The notes: a model not told the origin generated them from the letters alone. 64,000 nt of DNA from Acidihalobacter aeolianus (GCF_001753165.1 NZ_CP017448.1:700462-764461); one strand, 5' to 3'; shown: positions 47,658 to 57,194, counted from the stretch's first letter. Made by a program: numbers and translations.

Positions 47658-48586
47658 CCGCCGAGCCAGGCGGCGAGACCGGAGATCGTCGCCACCGAGA
47701 GCAGCGTGGAATAGAGAATCGAACGCGAGGCGAGACCCGCTTCGCGGTCGTAGAACTTGGCCAGCATGAACGGTCCCGTGCCCACCGGCAGGGCGCTCAT
47801 CAGCACCGCCGTATGCGACCACACCGCCGGCATCTGGAAGGCGCCGAAGGCGAGCGCGGCGGTGACCAGCGGCTGCAGGAACAGCTTGAATCCGACCACG
47901 CGGCCGACGCTGCCGCCGGCCTGCCCGGGTTGCCTGCGCGACAGGAACAGGCCGATGGTGACCAGCGCGCAGGGGCTGGCGGCGGCGCCGAGCAGGCTGG
48001 TGAAGCGCAGCACCGGGGCGGGCAATGGCCATCCGGTGAGCGCGTAGGCCAACCCGAGCAGGGGGGCGAGCACCAGCGGATTGCGCAGCAGCGAGCGGCC
48101 CACGCGCAGCAGGGTGCGGCCGAAATGAGGGCTTTGCTGCAGATCGGTCTCGATCAGCACGATGGCGCCGGCGAACAGCACGGTCGCGGTCATCAGGGTG
48201 GCGATGATCGCGGGCGGCAGGCTGTCCTTGCCGAACAGGATCAGACACAGCGGGATGCCCATGTAGCCGGTGTTGGCGTAGGACGCGCTCAGTCCCTCCA
48301 GGCTCAGGTCCGCGAGTCCGCGGCCCGGTGCGCGCGCGAACAGCAGTGCGACCAGGAAGGTGACGCCCATGCCGACGCCGAAGGCGATCAGGAAACCCGG
48401 GTGGGCGACCTCGCGCCAGGTGATCTGCGCCATGGCCTGGAACAGCAGCGCGGGCAGTGCCAGCCAGACCACGAAATTGTTCAGGCTGTCGGTCGCCGCG
48501 GCGCCGAGCAGGCCCCGCCGACCGACCACGAAACCGGCCAGAATCAGCGCGAACACGGGCAGCACCGAACCCAGCACGGAGGTCAT
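47654..48586 (-). CDS. AEC (auxin efflux carrier) family transporter
   Basis: A 310-residue membrane protein with about ten hydrophobic helices and the typical VLPVFALILAGFVVGRRGLL start and NTGYMGIPLCLILFG segment (helix-breaking region). The AEC/BART family carries small organic anions such as malate or malonate in bacteria; the substrate is not deducible. ATG 48586 has a GGGTTC-type weak site. The gene follows the epimerase gene on the same strand with about 110 bp between. Confidence 0.87.
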   Translation of the reverse strand: MTSVLGSVLPVFALILAGFVVGRRGLLGAAATDSLNNFVVWLALPALLFQAMAQITWREVAHPGFLIAFGVGMGVTFLVALLFARAPGRGLADLSLEGLSASYANTGYMGIPLCLILFGKDSLPPAIIATLMTATVLFAGAIVLIETDLQQSPHFGRTLLRVGRSLLRNPLVLAPLLGLAYALTGWPLPAPVLRFTSLLGAAASPCALVTIGLFLSRRQPGQAGGSVGRVVGFKLFLQPLVTAALAFGAFQMPAVWSHTAVLMSALPVGTGPFMLAKFYDREAGLASRSILYSTLLSVATISGLAAWLGG

Positions 48587-48696
48587 GTCGGCGTCCGGTG
48601 CGGGCGGGAGTGTGCTATGGAGATCGGCGGCAGGCCGGGCATGGCGGTACGACGCAGGCGGCAAACGTGGGATTCTCGTGTGCCTGCGATCTGGGG

Positions 48697-49638
48697 TCAA
48701 TCCGCGGGCACCGGCCCTTGCAGCATCTCGCGCATGACCTCGTCCAACGGGGTCCGCGGGCAACGGTCGCCGACGATCGACCGCAGCCGCCCGTCATCCA
48801 GGTTTACCTCCCGCTGCCACAGGTAGCGCATTTCGATCACGCCTCTCATCAGAGGCGAAAACGGTGCCGCGAGTCGCAACGGCCACCACGCCATGGGATG
48901 CGGGATCACTTCGAGGCCGCTGGCTGTGTGCAGGGCGGTGGCGATTTCGGCGAAGCTGGCGCGGTGGCCACGGTAGTGCAGAGGACACCAGGCGGGCAGC
49001 TCCCCCCGCACCTCGAGCAGGGCCGCGGCACAGGCCGCGGCGTCCGGCAGATAGGCCCAGGTATGCGGCAGTTCGGACGTGCCCGGCAGCGTGAGTCGGA
49101 TGCCCCGGGGTACCCGTCGGATCAGGTGCTGCAACCAGCTGCCTGCGGCATGGCGGCCGATGAAGTCGCCCATGCGCAGCAGGATGACCCTGGCGCCCCG
49201 CTCGGCGGCTTGCGCGAGCCGCGCCTCCATGGCCAGGCGCAGCCGACCTTTCTCGGTGATCGGCCGCTGTGGCGAGCTCTCGTCGAAGACCGGACCGTCG
49301 GCCGGGTCGAAGACGTAGACGTTGCCCGGGAAAAGTACGGTCAGACGTTCGCTCTCGGCGACTGCGGCGGCGTTTTCGAGCATCGGCAGCGCGACGCCGC
49401 GCCAGCGGTATTTGGCCGGGTTGGCCGCGTGCACCAGCACCTCGGCACCCTCCGCGGCGCGTTGCAGATCGTCGCGCCGCCGGGCATCGCCGGCGAATAG
49501 CCTCGCCGCCGGCAAGCCTGGGGGCAATCGCGACGCATCGCGTACCAACGCGCTGAGTTCCCAGCCCCGTGCGTGCAGCGCCCCGGCCACGGCACTGCCG
49601 AAACCGCCGCCCAGGCCCAAAATGAGTGCTCTCGGCAT
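48697..49638 (-). CDS. NAD-dependent epimerase/dehydratase-like protein (SDR, atypical)
   Basis: A 313-residue extended-SDR-type protein. The nucleotide-binding start ALILGLGGGFGSAVA fits the GxxGxxG pattern, and LFPGNVYVFDP with a following substrate region supports the fold; the YxxxK pair is not clear, since the region reads GRLRLAMEARL. It could be an NAD(P)-binding protein without classical SDR chemistry. It is divergent from the LysR gene at 49730, whose product probably controls it. Confidence 0.82.
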   Translation of the reverse strand: MPRALILGLGGGFGSAVAGALHARGWELSALVRDASRLPPGLPAARLFAGDARRRDDLQRAAEGAEVLVHAANPAKYRWRGVALPMLENAAAVAESERLTVLFPGNVYVFDPADGPVFDESSPQRPITEKGRLRLAMEARLAQAAERGARVILLRMGDFIGRHAAGSWLQHLIRRVPRGIRLTLPGTSELPHTWAYLPDAAACAAALLEVRGELPAWCPLHYRGHRASFAEIATALHTASGLEVIPHPMAWWPLRLAAPFSPLMRGVIEMRYLWQREVNLDDGRLRSIVGDRCPRTPLDEVMREMLQGPVPAD

Positions 49639-49729
49639 GGTTGTCTCCTGACCATGTGATTTCGACGGCCAGTTTGAGTTATGTATATTGGCATTAGAAT
49701 AGGAATATTCTTCGTACCGTTATGCAAAT

Positions 49730-50632
49730 ATGAATGACGTCGATTGGCGCCGCGTGCGTATTTTCCTGGCCGTTGCCGTTGCCGGCAGTCTGTCCGCGGC
49801 GGCCCGTGAGCTGGGTCTTTCGCAACCGACCCTGAGCAGGGAGATGCTGGCGCTGGAGCGCGAAACCGGGGTCAATCTCCTGCGCCGTACGAAACAGGGC
49901 GTGAGCCTGACCGAGGCCGGCGAACGCCTGGTCGAAACCGCGGCAAGGATGGGGCGGGCTGCGGGCGATTTTGCCCGCGAGGCTGCGGGCATTTCCGCCG
50001 AGACGGTGGGTGACGTCCGGGTCAGCGTCAACGAGGTGCTGGGTACCTATCTGCTGCCGGCCGCGCTGGCGGCGCTGCGCCGCCGTCATCCGGGCATCCG
50101 GGTGGATGTGGTGATCAGCAATCGCGTCGCCAGTCTCGACCGCGGCGAGGCGGATATCGCGCTGCGCATGTTCCGTCCGGCGCAGGCCGATCTGGTGGTG
50201 CGTCGGCTCGCCGACATGCCGCTGGGTTTTTATGCGCACCGGGATTACGTGGCCCGGCACGGCGATCCGGCCCATTGGGGCGATTTGGTCGGGCACAGCG
50301 TGATCGGCAACGATCTTGACGCCGATTTCATCGAGGGTGCTTCGCGCATGGGCCTGGAGATCACGCGTGACGATTTCAGCCTGCGTTGCGATCATCTGCC
50401 GACGCAGATCGAACTGGCGCGGGCGGGCGCGGGCATCTGTGCCATGCACCAGGGGCTTGCCGTGCGTTGGCCGGAGCTGGTTCCGGTCATGAGCTGGCTG
50501 CAGCTGCCGGCGCTCGAATGCTGGTGCGTGGCGCATCGCGATGTCCGGCGCAATCCGGCGATCGGGGCCACGATGCGTCATTTGGCCGATTGGTTCGAGA
50601 GCGACCCGTATGCCCTGTCGCGCGCCACTTGA
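49730..50632 (+). CDS. LysR-type transcriptional regulator
   Basis: The 300-residue protein has a complete N-terminal winged helix-turn-helix (residues 1-65, RRVRIFLAVAVAGSLSAAARELGLSQPTLS in part) and a C-terminal effector-binding domain. Its ATG is 91 bp from the start of the divergent epimerase gene, the usual layout for a LysR regulator and its target. The effector is unknown. Confidence 0.92.
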   Translation: MNDVDWRRVRIFLAVAVAGSLSAAARELGLSQPTLSREMLALERETGVNLLRRTKQGVSLTEAGERLVETAARMGRAAGDFAREAAGISAETVGDVRVSVNEVLGTYLLPAALAALRRRHPGIRVDVVISNRVASLDRGEADIALRMFRPAQADLVVRRLADMPLGFYAHRDYVARHGDPAHWGDLVGHSVIGNDLDADFIEGASRMGLEITRDDFSLRCDHLPTQIELARAGAGICAMHQGLAVRWPELVPVMSWLQLPALECWCVAHRDVRRNPAIGATMRHLADWFESDPYALSRAT

Positions 50633-50660
50633 ACCGCGGGGCATGTCGCGGCCACAGTCT

Positions 50661-50675
50661 TGCGAACAGACCCTA
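50661..50675. repeat. Degenerate solo end of the TAGGGCCTGTTCGCA repeat
   Basis: TGCGAACAGACCCTA matches the right end of the MITE-like element at 17608-17750 in 14 of 15 bases. No partner end is nearby. It may be a remnant or a chance match. Confidence 0.3.
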
Positions 50676-50709
50676 GCGATACCCGAACCACGCAACAGGA
50701 GGACACAAC

Positions 50710-51174
50710 ATGCTCGAAACGGGACAAAAGGCGCCGGATTTCTCCACGCTCGACCAGTCTGGCGCGCCGGTCAGGCTGGCGGATTACGAGGGCGTGCAGC
50801 ACGTGGTGCTGTATTTCTACCCCAAGGACGACACCCCCGGATGCACCATCGAGGCGAAGGATTTCTCGCGTCTGGCCCGCGATTTTTCGGCCGCCGGCGC
50901 CGTGGTGTTCGGCGTGAGCCGTGACTCCAGTGAAAGCCATCGCGAGTTTATCGATAAGTACGGCTTGGACATCGGTCTGCTCGCGGATACCTCGGGCGAT
51001 TTATGCGAGCGTTATGGGGTGTGGCAGGAGAAGGAAAAGAATGGGGAGCGGCTGATGGGCATCATGCGCTCAACCTTCATTGTCGACCGGGAGGGCAGGC
51101 TGGCCTATGCAGAATATGGGGTCGATCCAACCGGGCATGCCGAACGCATATTGGAGCGGGTGCGCGCGCTTTAG
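50710..51174 (+). CDS. bcp: Peroxiredoxin of the BCP/PrxQ type
   Basis: A 154-residue thioredoxin-fold peroxidase. The peroxidatic Cys is in YPKDDTPGCTIEAKDF; the second Cys found five residues later in many BCPs is absent. A Cys in DLCERYG, near residue 98, could resolve the intermediate, or external thiols may do so. It reduces hydrogen peroxide and organic peroxides using thioredoxin. ATG 50710 follows CAGGAGGACACAAC. A solo copy of the MITE-type end lies 34 bp upstream. Confidence 0.93.
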   Translation: MLETGQKAPDFSTLDQSGAPVRLADYEGVQHVVLYFYPKDDTPGCTIEAKDFSRLARDFSAAGAVVFGVSRDSSESHREFIDKYGLDIGLLADTSGDLCERYGVWQEKEKNGERLMGIMRSTFIVDREGRLAYAEYGVDPTGHAERILERVRAL

Positions 51175-51387
51175 CTTCTGCCTTGTGGCGGGGCGGGCCG
51201 GGACCTGATCGCACTAAAGCGAAGCGTAAAAGCCCAGTAAAACGGTCAGATTGACTTGTCTTAGATGGCCCTGGGCTTGCATACATGGACGTGGCGCGGC
51301 AGATAGCCGGGCGGTGAATCGGCGCTTGCTTGGCGATTCGGCGCAAGACTGTCAGCCGCATGGAAACCTGACAAGGAGGTCCCGCGC

Positions 51388-52806
51388 ATGTCGTCCGTTG
51401 TCCTGCTCGGCCGCAATGCCAGCAAACGCAAGCAATTAATCCAGACGCTCGAACGTCTGACCGAAAGGGATTGGGATCTAACCGTCTCTTTCGCCGAAAC
51501 GGGGGCGGACCCCGAGCTGGCCACGGCGCTCAATCGTTTCGTGTCGCGTCTCGCCGAAACGATCGGGCGGTCGTCCCGCTCGGCCATCGCCGTGGCGGCG
51601 GCCGCGCCCAGGCTGGAGGAGTTGGGGCGCCAGACCCGGGGCGACAGCGAGGCCTTGTCGCTGGCCTCGTCGAACATCGCCAGCGCCGCGGAAGAGATGG
51701 CGATGACGATCGAACGCGAGCTGGCGCGCAATTCCCACGAGATCGCAGACTTTTCGGCCGGCGTCACGCGCGCGGTAGCCGAGGGCGACGGCCACGGGGC
51801 CGATCTGGAGGAGCGCATCCGCGAAGTCGACGAGCGTGTCTCCAGTCTGCTGGGCGAGGTCGAGGCATTGAGCGCGCAGGCGCATAGCATCGGCGAAATC
51901 ATCGGGCTTATCGACGGCATCGCCCGCCAGACCAATCTGCTGGCACTCAACGCGGCCATCGAGGCTGCGCGTGCGGGTACCTATGGACGCAGCTTCGCCG
52001 TGGTCGCCGGAGAGGTGCGCGGACTCGCCCATCAGACCGCCGAGGCTACCGCCCGGGTGCAGGAGATCGTGGATCAGGTGCAGGCGGGGATCGGCGCTAC
52101 GGTCAGCGGGGTCGGCGAAGTACATGACAGCGTAGTGCGAGGTCGCGAACAGATGGGGGCGGCCCGTCAGCGCCTGGGCGAGGCGCGCGTGGCGATGGAT
52201 CATCTTGACGAACGCATCCGCGGCATCGCCTCGGCCACCGAGCAAATGGGTGTGGCAGCACAGACCGTCAGCCACGACGTGCAGGAGGTGGCGCGTATTG
52301 CGCGCAGCATGACCGAGAAGGCGGGCGAGGCCGGGGATACCAGCCAACACCTGCATAAGCTGGCCGACGAACTGTTGACCTCCATCGGCGTATTCCGTTT
52401 CGACGTGCATCGCAGCGCGCGTCTGGCGGCCGAGAGCGTGGCCGGCGATCCCGGCATCGTCGGGCTGCGCCGGCCGGGGCTGGAACAGACCCTACGGCGA
52501 GCGCTGGGGCAGCATGCCTTCTTCGAACTGCTCTACGTGACCGACGCCCACGGACGTCAGGTCAGTGAGAACGTGGCAGCGGAAGGCTTCCAGGCCAGTT
52601 ACGGCGCCAGCGGCATCGGTCAGGACTGGGGCGAGCGCGAGTGGTTCAGACGCGTACACGACGACGGGGTGTCCTATGTCAGCCCGGTCTACCGTTCGGC
52701 GGCGACCGGGCGTTTCTGTTTTACCGTGGCGGTGCCGATACGGGAACATAACGGCTTGCTGCGTGGCGTGCTGGGCGCCGACGTGCGGCTCGACGCGCTG
52801 CTCTGA
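51388..52806 (+). CDS. Soluble methyl-accepting chemotaxis-type receptor with C-terminal sensor domain
   Basis: A 472-residue protein without signal peptide or membrane helix. Residues about 85-335 are a chemoreceptor signalling coiled coil whose hairpin tip [25 protein letters not shown] (shown in part; about 172-197) binds CheA and CheW. The C-terminal 110 residues ([21 protein letters not shown], then [26 protein letters not shown]) resemble a PDC/Cache sensor domain, usually found extracytoplasmic in front of the coil. Here sensing must happen in the cytoplasm. An AAGGAGGTC site precedes ATG 51388. No che or fla gene is close. Confidence 0.9.
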   Translation: MSSVVLLGRNASKRKQLIQTLERLTERDWDLTVSFAETGADPELATALNRFVSRLAETIGRSSRSAIAVAAAAPRLEELGRQTRGDSEALSLASSNIASAAEEMAMTIERELARNSHEIADFSAGVTRAVAEGDGHGADLEERIREVDERVSSLLGEVEALSAQAHSIGEIIGLIDGIARQTNLLALNAAIEAARAGTYGRSFAVVAGEVRGLAHQTAEATARVQEIVDQVQAGIGATVSGVGEVHDSVVRGREQMGAARQRLGEARVAMDHLDERIRGIASATEQMGVAAQTVSHDVQEVARIARSMTEKAGEAGDTSQHLHKLADELLTSIGVFRFDVHRSARLAAESVAGDPGIVGLRRPGLEQTLRRALGQHAFFELLYVTDAHGRQVSENVAAEGFQASYGASGIGQDWGEREWFRRVHDDGVSYVSPVYRSAATGRFCFTVAVPIREHNGLLRGVLGADVRLDALL

Positions 52807-52842
52807 GGTCGTTTCCGTGCAGGGAACAAAACGCTTCCTTGC

Positions 52843-53592
52843 TTAGTCTTCCTTGGCGAGGACGAAGGCCAGTTCCACGGTAAAATTGCCCACACCTTTA
52901 TAATCGGTCATGACCCAACCGTTAGCTTCGAGGTGATCGGTCATTTCCTGATTCATGTTCGGGTTGCCGCATAACATGACGCGGTCATGTTCCGGGTCGG
53001 GCGCGGGCAGGTCGAGCATCGAAGACAGTTCGCCGGAGCGGAACAGGTCGGCGCCGCGTCGACAGACCTCGAAGGGCTCCTGGGTAACCGTCGGCATGTA
53101 GCGTAGGTGCTCGTTGGCCAGAGACTCGATTTCGCTGCGATAGGCGAGCTCCGGGACGGTGCGCACGGTGTGTACGAGAATCACGTTTTCATGCTGCTTG
53201 TAGGTTTCCGGGTCGCGGATCAGGCTCATGAACGGTGCCAGGCCGGTGCCGGTGGCGAGCAGGTAGAGGTTGCGCCCAGGACGGACATAGTTCAGGGTCA
53301 GCGAGCCGGTGGCCTTGGTGTTGATCCAGATGCCGTCACCGGGTTGGATCTTGGCGAGTCGGCTCGTCAAGGGGCCGTCGGGCACGTGGATGCTGAGGAA
53401 TTCGAGGTGATCGGCGTCGTTCGTGGAGACGATGGAATAGGCGCGGGCGATGAGCTTGCCCTCCGGGCGCAGGCCCAGGGTGACGAATTCGCCGTTCTTG
53501 AACTGGAAATTTTCGGGCCGCGTGGTAGTGAGGCTGAAGGTCTTTTCCGACCACCGGCGCACGGATGTGACTTGCTGTTCCGAGTAAGGCAT
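52843..53592 (-). CDS. fpr: Ferredoxin-NADP reductase
   Basis: A 249-residue FAD protein with FAD-binding RAYSIVSTND, the NADP-binding segment LATGTGLAPFMSLIRD, and the C-terminal sequence GVGNFTVELAFVLAKED typical of the bacterial Fpr subclass. It moves electrons between NADPH and ferredoxin or flavodoxin and helps oxidative-stress defence. ATG 53592 gives the family-typical start (MPYSEQQVTSVRRWS). It converges on the chemoreceptor gene. Confidence 0.95.
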   Translation of the reverse strand: MPYSEQQVTSVRRWSEKTFSLTTTRPENFQFKNGEFVTLGLRPEGKLIARAYSIVSTNDADHLEFLSIHVPDGPLTSRLAKIQPGDGIWINTKATGSLTLNYVRPGRNLYLLATGTGLAPFMSLIRDPETYKQHENVILVHTVRTVPELAYRSEIESLANEHLRYMPTVTQEPFEVCRRGADLFRSGELSSMLDLPAPDPEHDRVMLCGNPNMNQEMTDHLEANGWVMTDYKGVGNFTVELAFVLAKED

Positions 53593-53714
53593 TGATGCTG
53601 TCCACTTTTACGTTTCTGGCGGCGGCGTGCCGGCATACCCCGGCCGCGGTCGCGTTAAGGTTGCTGCATGTCGCGCGCCTGTGCGCGACATGAGTGTCTT
53701 TCGAGGAGCTTATT

Positions 53715-54161
53715 ATGACATGTGAGGCCGGGCAGTTCGAGATGCGCTTGACAGTTTCGGCTGCGGATATCGATGCCCTGGATCATGTCAACAACGTAGT
53801 TTACCTCCGTTGGGTGCAGGATGTCGCAACCGCCCATTGGCTGGCGGTGGCGCCGGAGGCCTTGCGGGCGTCGCTGCTGTGGGTGGTGTTGCGTCACGAG
53901 ATCGACTACAAGCGACCGGCGCATGAGGGCGAAGTGGTTCTGATGCGCACCTGGGTGGGCGAATCAACGCGTCGTCAGTTCGTCCGGCATACCGAGATGC
54001 GGCGCGATACCGACCAACGATTGGTGGTTCGTGCACGTACATTATGGTGTCCCATCGATCGGGCATCGCGCAAAGCCATTGCGGTCGGGCCGGAGGTGGA
54101 ACATTGTCTGCGTGGCCCGGTTCCGCTGCGCACGACGGACGTGCGCATAGAGAGGGGTTGA
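53715..54161 (+). CDS. Acyl-CoA thioesterase of the 4HBT hotdog family
   Basis: A 148-residue hotdog-fold protein with the 4-hydroxybenzoyl-CoA thioesterase signature DIDALDHVNNVVYLRWVQD (catalytic Asp within DHVNN region). It should hydrolyse short acyl-CoA or related thioesters in the cytoplasm. I chose ATG 53715 because GAGGAG lies 6 bases upstream; a GTG at 53694 would add seven residues. It is followed 6 bp later by arfB, likely co-transcribed. Confidence 0.85.
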   Translation: MTCEAGQFEMRLTVSAADIDALDHVNNVVYLRWVQDVATAHWLAVAPEALRASLLWVVLRHEIDYKRPAHEGEVVLMRTWVGESTRRQFVRHTEMRRDTDQRLVVRARTLWCPIDRASRKAIAVGPEVEHCLRGPVPLRTTDVRIERG

Positions 54162-54167
54162 ACGACC

Positions 54168-54614
54168 ATGTGCGAGAACGCCGCAGCCTTTGGTGGCCTG
54201 CAGGTCGACAGCGGTGTGACGATCCCTGGGCGCGAGATCGAGCTAAGCGCGATCCGTGCCTCGGGGCCTGGCGGCCAGCACGTGAACAAGGCAGCCACTG
54301 CGGTTCATCTGCGTTTCGACATTCGTGCGTCCTCGTTGCCGGAGGCGGTGCGCGCACGCCTGCTGGCGCTGCGCGACCGGCGCATCGCGCGCGGCGTTCT
54401 GGTGATCAAGGCACAGCGCTTTCGTAGTCAGGAGCGCAATGTCGAGGACGCGCGCGAGCGTCTTCGCGAGCTGGTGGCGGCAGCGTTGCACGAACCCAAG
54501 GCGCGACGCGCGACGCGTCCGACACACGGTTCGCAGGAGCGCAGGCTGGCGGGCAAGCAGGCGCGCGGGAGCGTCAAGGTGCTACGTGGCCGGATCAAGG
54601 GCGAATGGGATTGA
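54168..54614 (+). CDS. arfB: Alternative ribosome-rescue peptidyl-tRNA hydrolase ArfB (YaeJ)
   Basis: A 148-residue protein with the catalytic GGQ at 35-37 in ASGPGGQHVNKAAT and a basic C-terminal tail (SQERRLAGKQARGSVKVLRGRIK in part) that enters the empty mRNA channel. ArfB hydrolyses peptidyl-tRNA on stalled ribosomes. It lies between the thioesterase gene (6 bp) and the exported 2H phosphoesterase gene (10 bp), so these three are probably one operon. Confidence 0.94.
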   Translation: MCENAAAFGGLQVDSGVTIPGREIELSAIRASGPGGQHVNKAATAVHLRFDIRASSLPEAVRARLLALRDRRIARGVLVIKAQRFRSQERNVEDARERLRELVAAALHEPKARRATRPTHGSQERRLAGKQARGSVKVLRGRIKGEWD

Positions 54615-54624
54615 GGGGGAGCCG

Positions 54625-55305
54625 ATGAAGTACTGGCATGCGTTCGCACATGGGTTGCTGTGGTTCGGCTTTGCAGGCATGGCGCAGGCCGCCGGACAGG
54701 TGCGCGGCTACGATGTGTTCCTGATTCCGGGGCCGGAACTGCGCCCGGTGATTGGCGGTCTGGCGCGCCAGCTCGAGACGCACGGTCTCAAGCCGTTGTA
54801 TGCGCGCGGCTACCTGCCGCACGTCACGCTGTATCTCACCGACTATCCGTCGGGGCGGCTGCCGAAGATCGAGCGTCGGGTGCGTGCGCTGGCGGCGCAC
54901 GAGCCTGTCTTCGACATGCGCCTTGGGCGGATCGTGGCCACGCCCAGCCACTGGCTGCTGCTGGAGGTCGGCGTCAATCGCCGCATGCAGCGTCTTGCCG
55001 ATGCGGTCACCCGCGCGCTCGATCCCCTGCGCGTGCCGCACCCGCCGATGCCGGGTTGGGTGAGGGCCTATCCGGAAAAGCAGGCCGTGTTCCGCCGCTG
55101 GGGCAGTCCCAACGTGTTCGCGCAGTTCCAGCCGCACCTGACCCTGCTGACTCCCGCCGACCCGGCACGCATCGCGTCCTTCATGCGCGGGCCGGGCGGG
55201 CATTTCGCCGGCAGGAGAATTCGCGCCGAGGGTATCGGTATCGCCGAGGTCGACGCCCATGGGCAGGCGCGGCGCATCCTCGCGCGATTTCCCTTCGCGC
55301 GCTAG
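54625..55305 (+). CDS. Exported 2H phosphoesterase-like protein (2'-5' RNA ligase fold)
   Basis: A 226-residue protein with a signal peptide (MKYWHAFAHGLLWFGFAGMAQA, cleavage near residue 23) and two HxT motifs spaced as in 2H phosphoesterases: His66-Val-Thr68 in HVTLYL and His171-Leu-Thr173 in HLTLLT. Family members hydrolyse cyclic phosphodiesters or ligate 2'-5' RNA, normally in the cytoplasm; export to the periplasm is unusual. ATG 54625 has GAGGGGGAG upstream and is 10 bp after arfB. Substrate unknown. Its end overlaps the stop of the convergent EamA gene by 4 bases. Confidence 0.83.
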   Translation: MKYWHAFAHGLLWFGFAGMAQAAGQVRGYDVFLIPGPELRPVIGGLARQLETHGLKPLYARGYLPHVTLYLTDYPSGRLPKIERRVRALAAHEPVFDMRLGRIVATPSHWLLLEVGVNRRMQRLADAVTRALDPLRVPHPPMPGWVRAYPEKQAVFRRWGSPNVFAQFQPHLTLLTPADPARIASFMRGPGGHFAGRRIRAEGIGIAEVDAHGQARRILARFPFAR

Positions 55306-56192
55306 GCCGTCGCGAGCTGGCGTCTGGGCAGCATCGCCAGGGTGACGCCGCCGATCACCAGCGCGCCGCCGACGAGTTGGGCGGCGGTCGGCAGAATGCC
55401 GACCAGGGTGTCGAGCAGCATGGCGAAGACCGGCACCAGATTGAGAAACAGCGAGGTGCGGCCCGCGCCCAGGTGGGCGATGCCGATGCTCCAGAAGAGA
55501 TAGAACAGCACGGTGCCGCCGATCACCATCACCGCCAGCGCGGCCAGGGCCTCGCCGCCCGGCATGCGCAGCGGCTCGCCCGAACCGAGGGCGACGAGCA
55601 CCAGCAGCGCCGCGCCGGCCGCCATCACCAGCGAGGTGTTGGTCAGCGGCGGCCCGGCCGGCATGTAACGGCGGGTAAGCACGTTGTAGGCCGCCCAGGC
55701 GAAATCGGCGGCGATCATCAGCGCATCGCCGCTGGAGATCTTCAGTGCCGCCAGGCGTTCCAGGCTGCCGCCCGAGATCACCACCACCACGCCGATCAAC
55801 GCCAGGGGCAGTGCGGCGAGCTGGCGTGCGGTGGGGCGTTCGCCCAGGGTGAGGGCCGCAAGCAGGGTGGTCAGCAGGGGGTTGGTGGCGAGGATCAACG
55901 CGGCGTTGGCCGGTGAGGTGTGCTGCAGGGCGAAGAAGAACAGCAGGTTGAAGCCGCCGATGCCGACCACCCCGAGCATCAGGTAGATCGGACCGTGACG
56001 GCGTGCGGAACCGACCAGGTCGCCGCCGCGCCAGGCCACGATGGCCATGATCAGCAGCGTGCCGAAGAGAAAGCGCGCGGCCGCCGCCCACAGCGGGGGC
56101 AGGGCGGTCATCACTGGACCGGCGAGGGTGAAATTGGCGCCGCCGAAGAACACCGCGGCGGTGACGAGGAGGTAGACCAGTGCCGTGTTCAA
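55302..56192 (-). CDS. EamA/DMT-family metabolite transporter
   Basis: A 296-residue protein with ten predicted membrane helices as two EamA repeats (FGGANFTLAGPVM, then NLVPVFAMLLDTLVGILPTAAQLVGGALVIGGV in part). DMT carriers export amino acids and other metabolites; the substrate is unknown. It is divergent from a LysR-type regulator gene 75 bp away, which probably controls it. Confidence 0.9.
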   Translation of the reverse strand: MNTALVYLLVTAAVFFGGANFTLAGPVMTALPPLWAAAARFLFGTLLIMAIVAWRGGDLVGSARRHGPIYLMLGVVGIGGFNLLFFFALQHTSPANAALILATNPLLTTLLAALTLGERPTARQLAALPLALIGVVVVISGGSLERLAALKISSGDALMIAADFAWAAYNVLTRRYMPAGPPLTNTSLVMAAGAALLVLVALGSGEPLRMPGGEALAALAVMVIGGTVLFYLFWSIGIAHLGAGRTSLFLNLVPVFAMLLDTLVGILPTAAQLVGGALVIGGVTLAMLPRRQLATA

Positions 56193-56267
56193 TGAAGTAT
56201 TCCTTGAATTGGAATTTGGATGCGCACAGGCTAATGACCTTGGTGGCTAATCTCAAACGACATTTCA

Positions 56268-57194
56268 TTGAGCGAATTTAAAGAAAATCTTAAAACTAGA
56301 CGCTTGCCTCCGCTGACTGCCGTGCGTGCGCTCGAGGCGGCCATCCGCCTGCGTTCGTTCACGCGCGCGGCGGAGGAGCTGCATGTCACGCCCGCCGCAG
56401 TCAGCCAGCAGATCCGGCAGCTCGAGGAGCTGCTCGGCGTCGCGCTGTTCCGGCGCGGCCGCGAACTCGAACCGAGCGAGGCGGCGCTCGCCGCGCAGCC
56501 CCTGCTGAGCGAAGGCTTCGAGCGTCTGGCCGAAGGCATCGCACGCCTGCGCGGGGACGATGCGGGCGGTCCGCTGGTCGTATCCTGTCCGCCGACCTTC
56601 GCCGCGCGCTGGCTGGTGCCGCGGCTGGACGATTTCCAGGCACGCTATCCCGAGATCGAGCTGCGCCTGCTGCCGACCCGCCGCTCGGTGAATTTCCGGG
56701 TGGAGGACGTGGATGCGGCGGTGCGTTTCGGTGCCGGACCCTTTGCCGGACTGCATGCCGAGCGCCTGATGCCCGAGTCCATCGTGCCGGTGGCCTCGCC
56801 GGGGCTTGCCGCCGGTCTGCGCGCGCCGCGCGATCTGTTGCGCACGACGCTGCTGCAGGACGACCAGCAGGGCGTGGAGGTGGGGATGCCGGACTGGGAA
56901 ACGTGGCTGGCCTCGCTCGGGGTGGACGTCGAGGGCCCGCTGCGCACGCGCTACGTGGGCGATCTCAACCTTTCCATCCAGGCGGCGGTTTCCGGCATCG
57001 GCGTCGCCCTGAGCTGGCACAGCCTGGTGGCGGACGAGCTGAAGGCCGGCCGCCTGGTCCATCTGTTCGACGGTGCGGTGCCGAGCAATCACGTGTATCA
57101 CTTCGTCGCGCCGCTTTCCCGGCTGGGATTGCCCAAGGTGGCCGCCTTCCGTGCCTGGCTCAGGGAGCAGGCCGGCGGCGAATCGCCGTCGTAG
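56268..57194 (+). CDS. LysR-type regulator (GcvA-like)
   Basis: A 308-residue protein with an N-terminal helix-turn-helix in LPPLTAVRALEAAIRLRSFTRAAEELHVTPAAVSQQIR (shown in part), and a LysR effector domain with FRVEDVDAAVRFGAGPF. This pattern fits GcvA-type LysR proteins. It is divergent from the EamA transporter gene and likely regulates it. Its TAG stop overlaps the left border of a palindromic repeat at 57194. Confidence 0.92.
   Translation: MSEFKENLKTRRLPPLTAVRALEAAIRLRSFTRAAEELHVTPAAVSQQIRQLEELLGVALFRRGRELEPSEAALAAQPLLSEGFERLAEGIARLRGDDAGGPLVVSCPPTFAARWLVPRLDDFQARYPEIELRLLPTRRSVNFRVEDVDAAVRFGAGPFAGLHAERLMPESIVPVASPGLAAGLRAPRDLLRTTLLQDDQQGVEVGMPDWETWLASLGVDVEGPLRTRYVGDLNLSIQAAVSGIGVALSWHSLVADELKAGRLVHLFDGAVPSNHVYHFVAPLSRLGLPKVAAFRAWLREQAGGESPS

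Noticed and set aside
51175-51387. Sigma-28 promoter before the chemoreceptor gene
   Set aside because: TAAA elements occur, but no GCCGATAA-type -10 box at proper distance.
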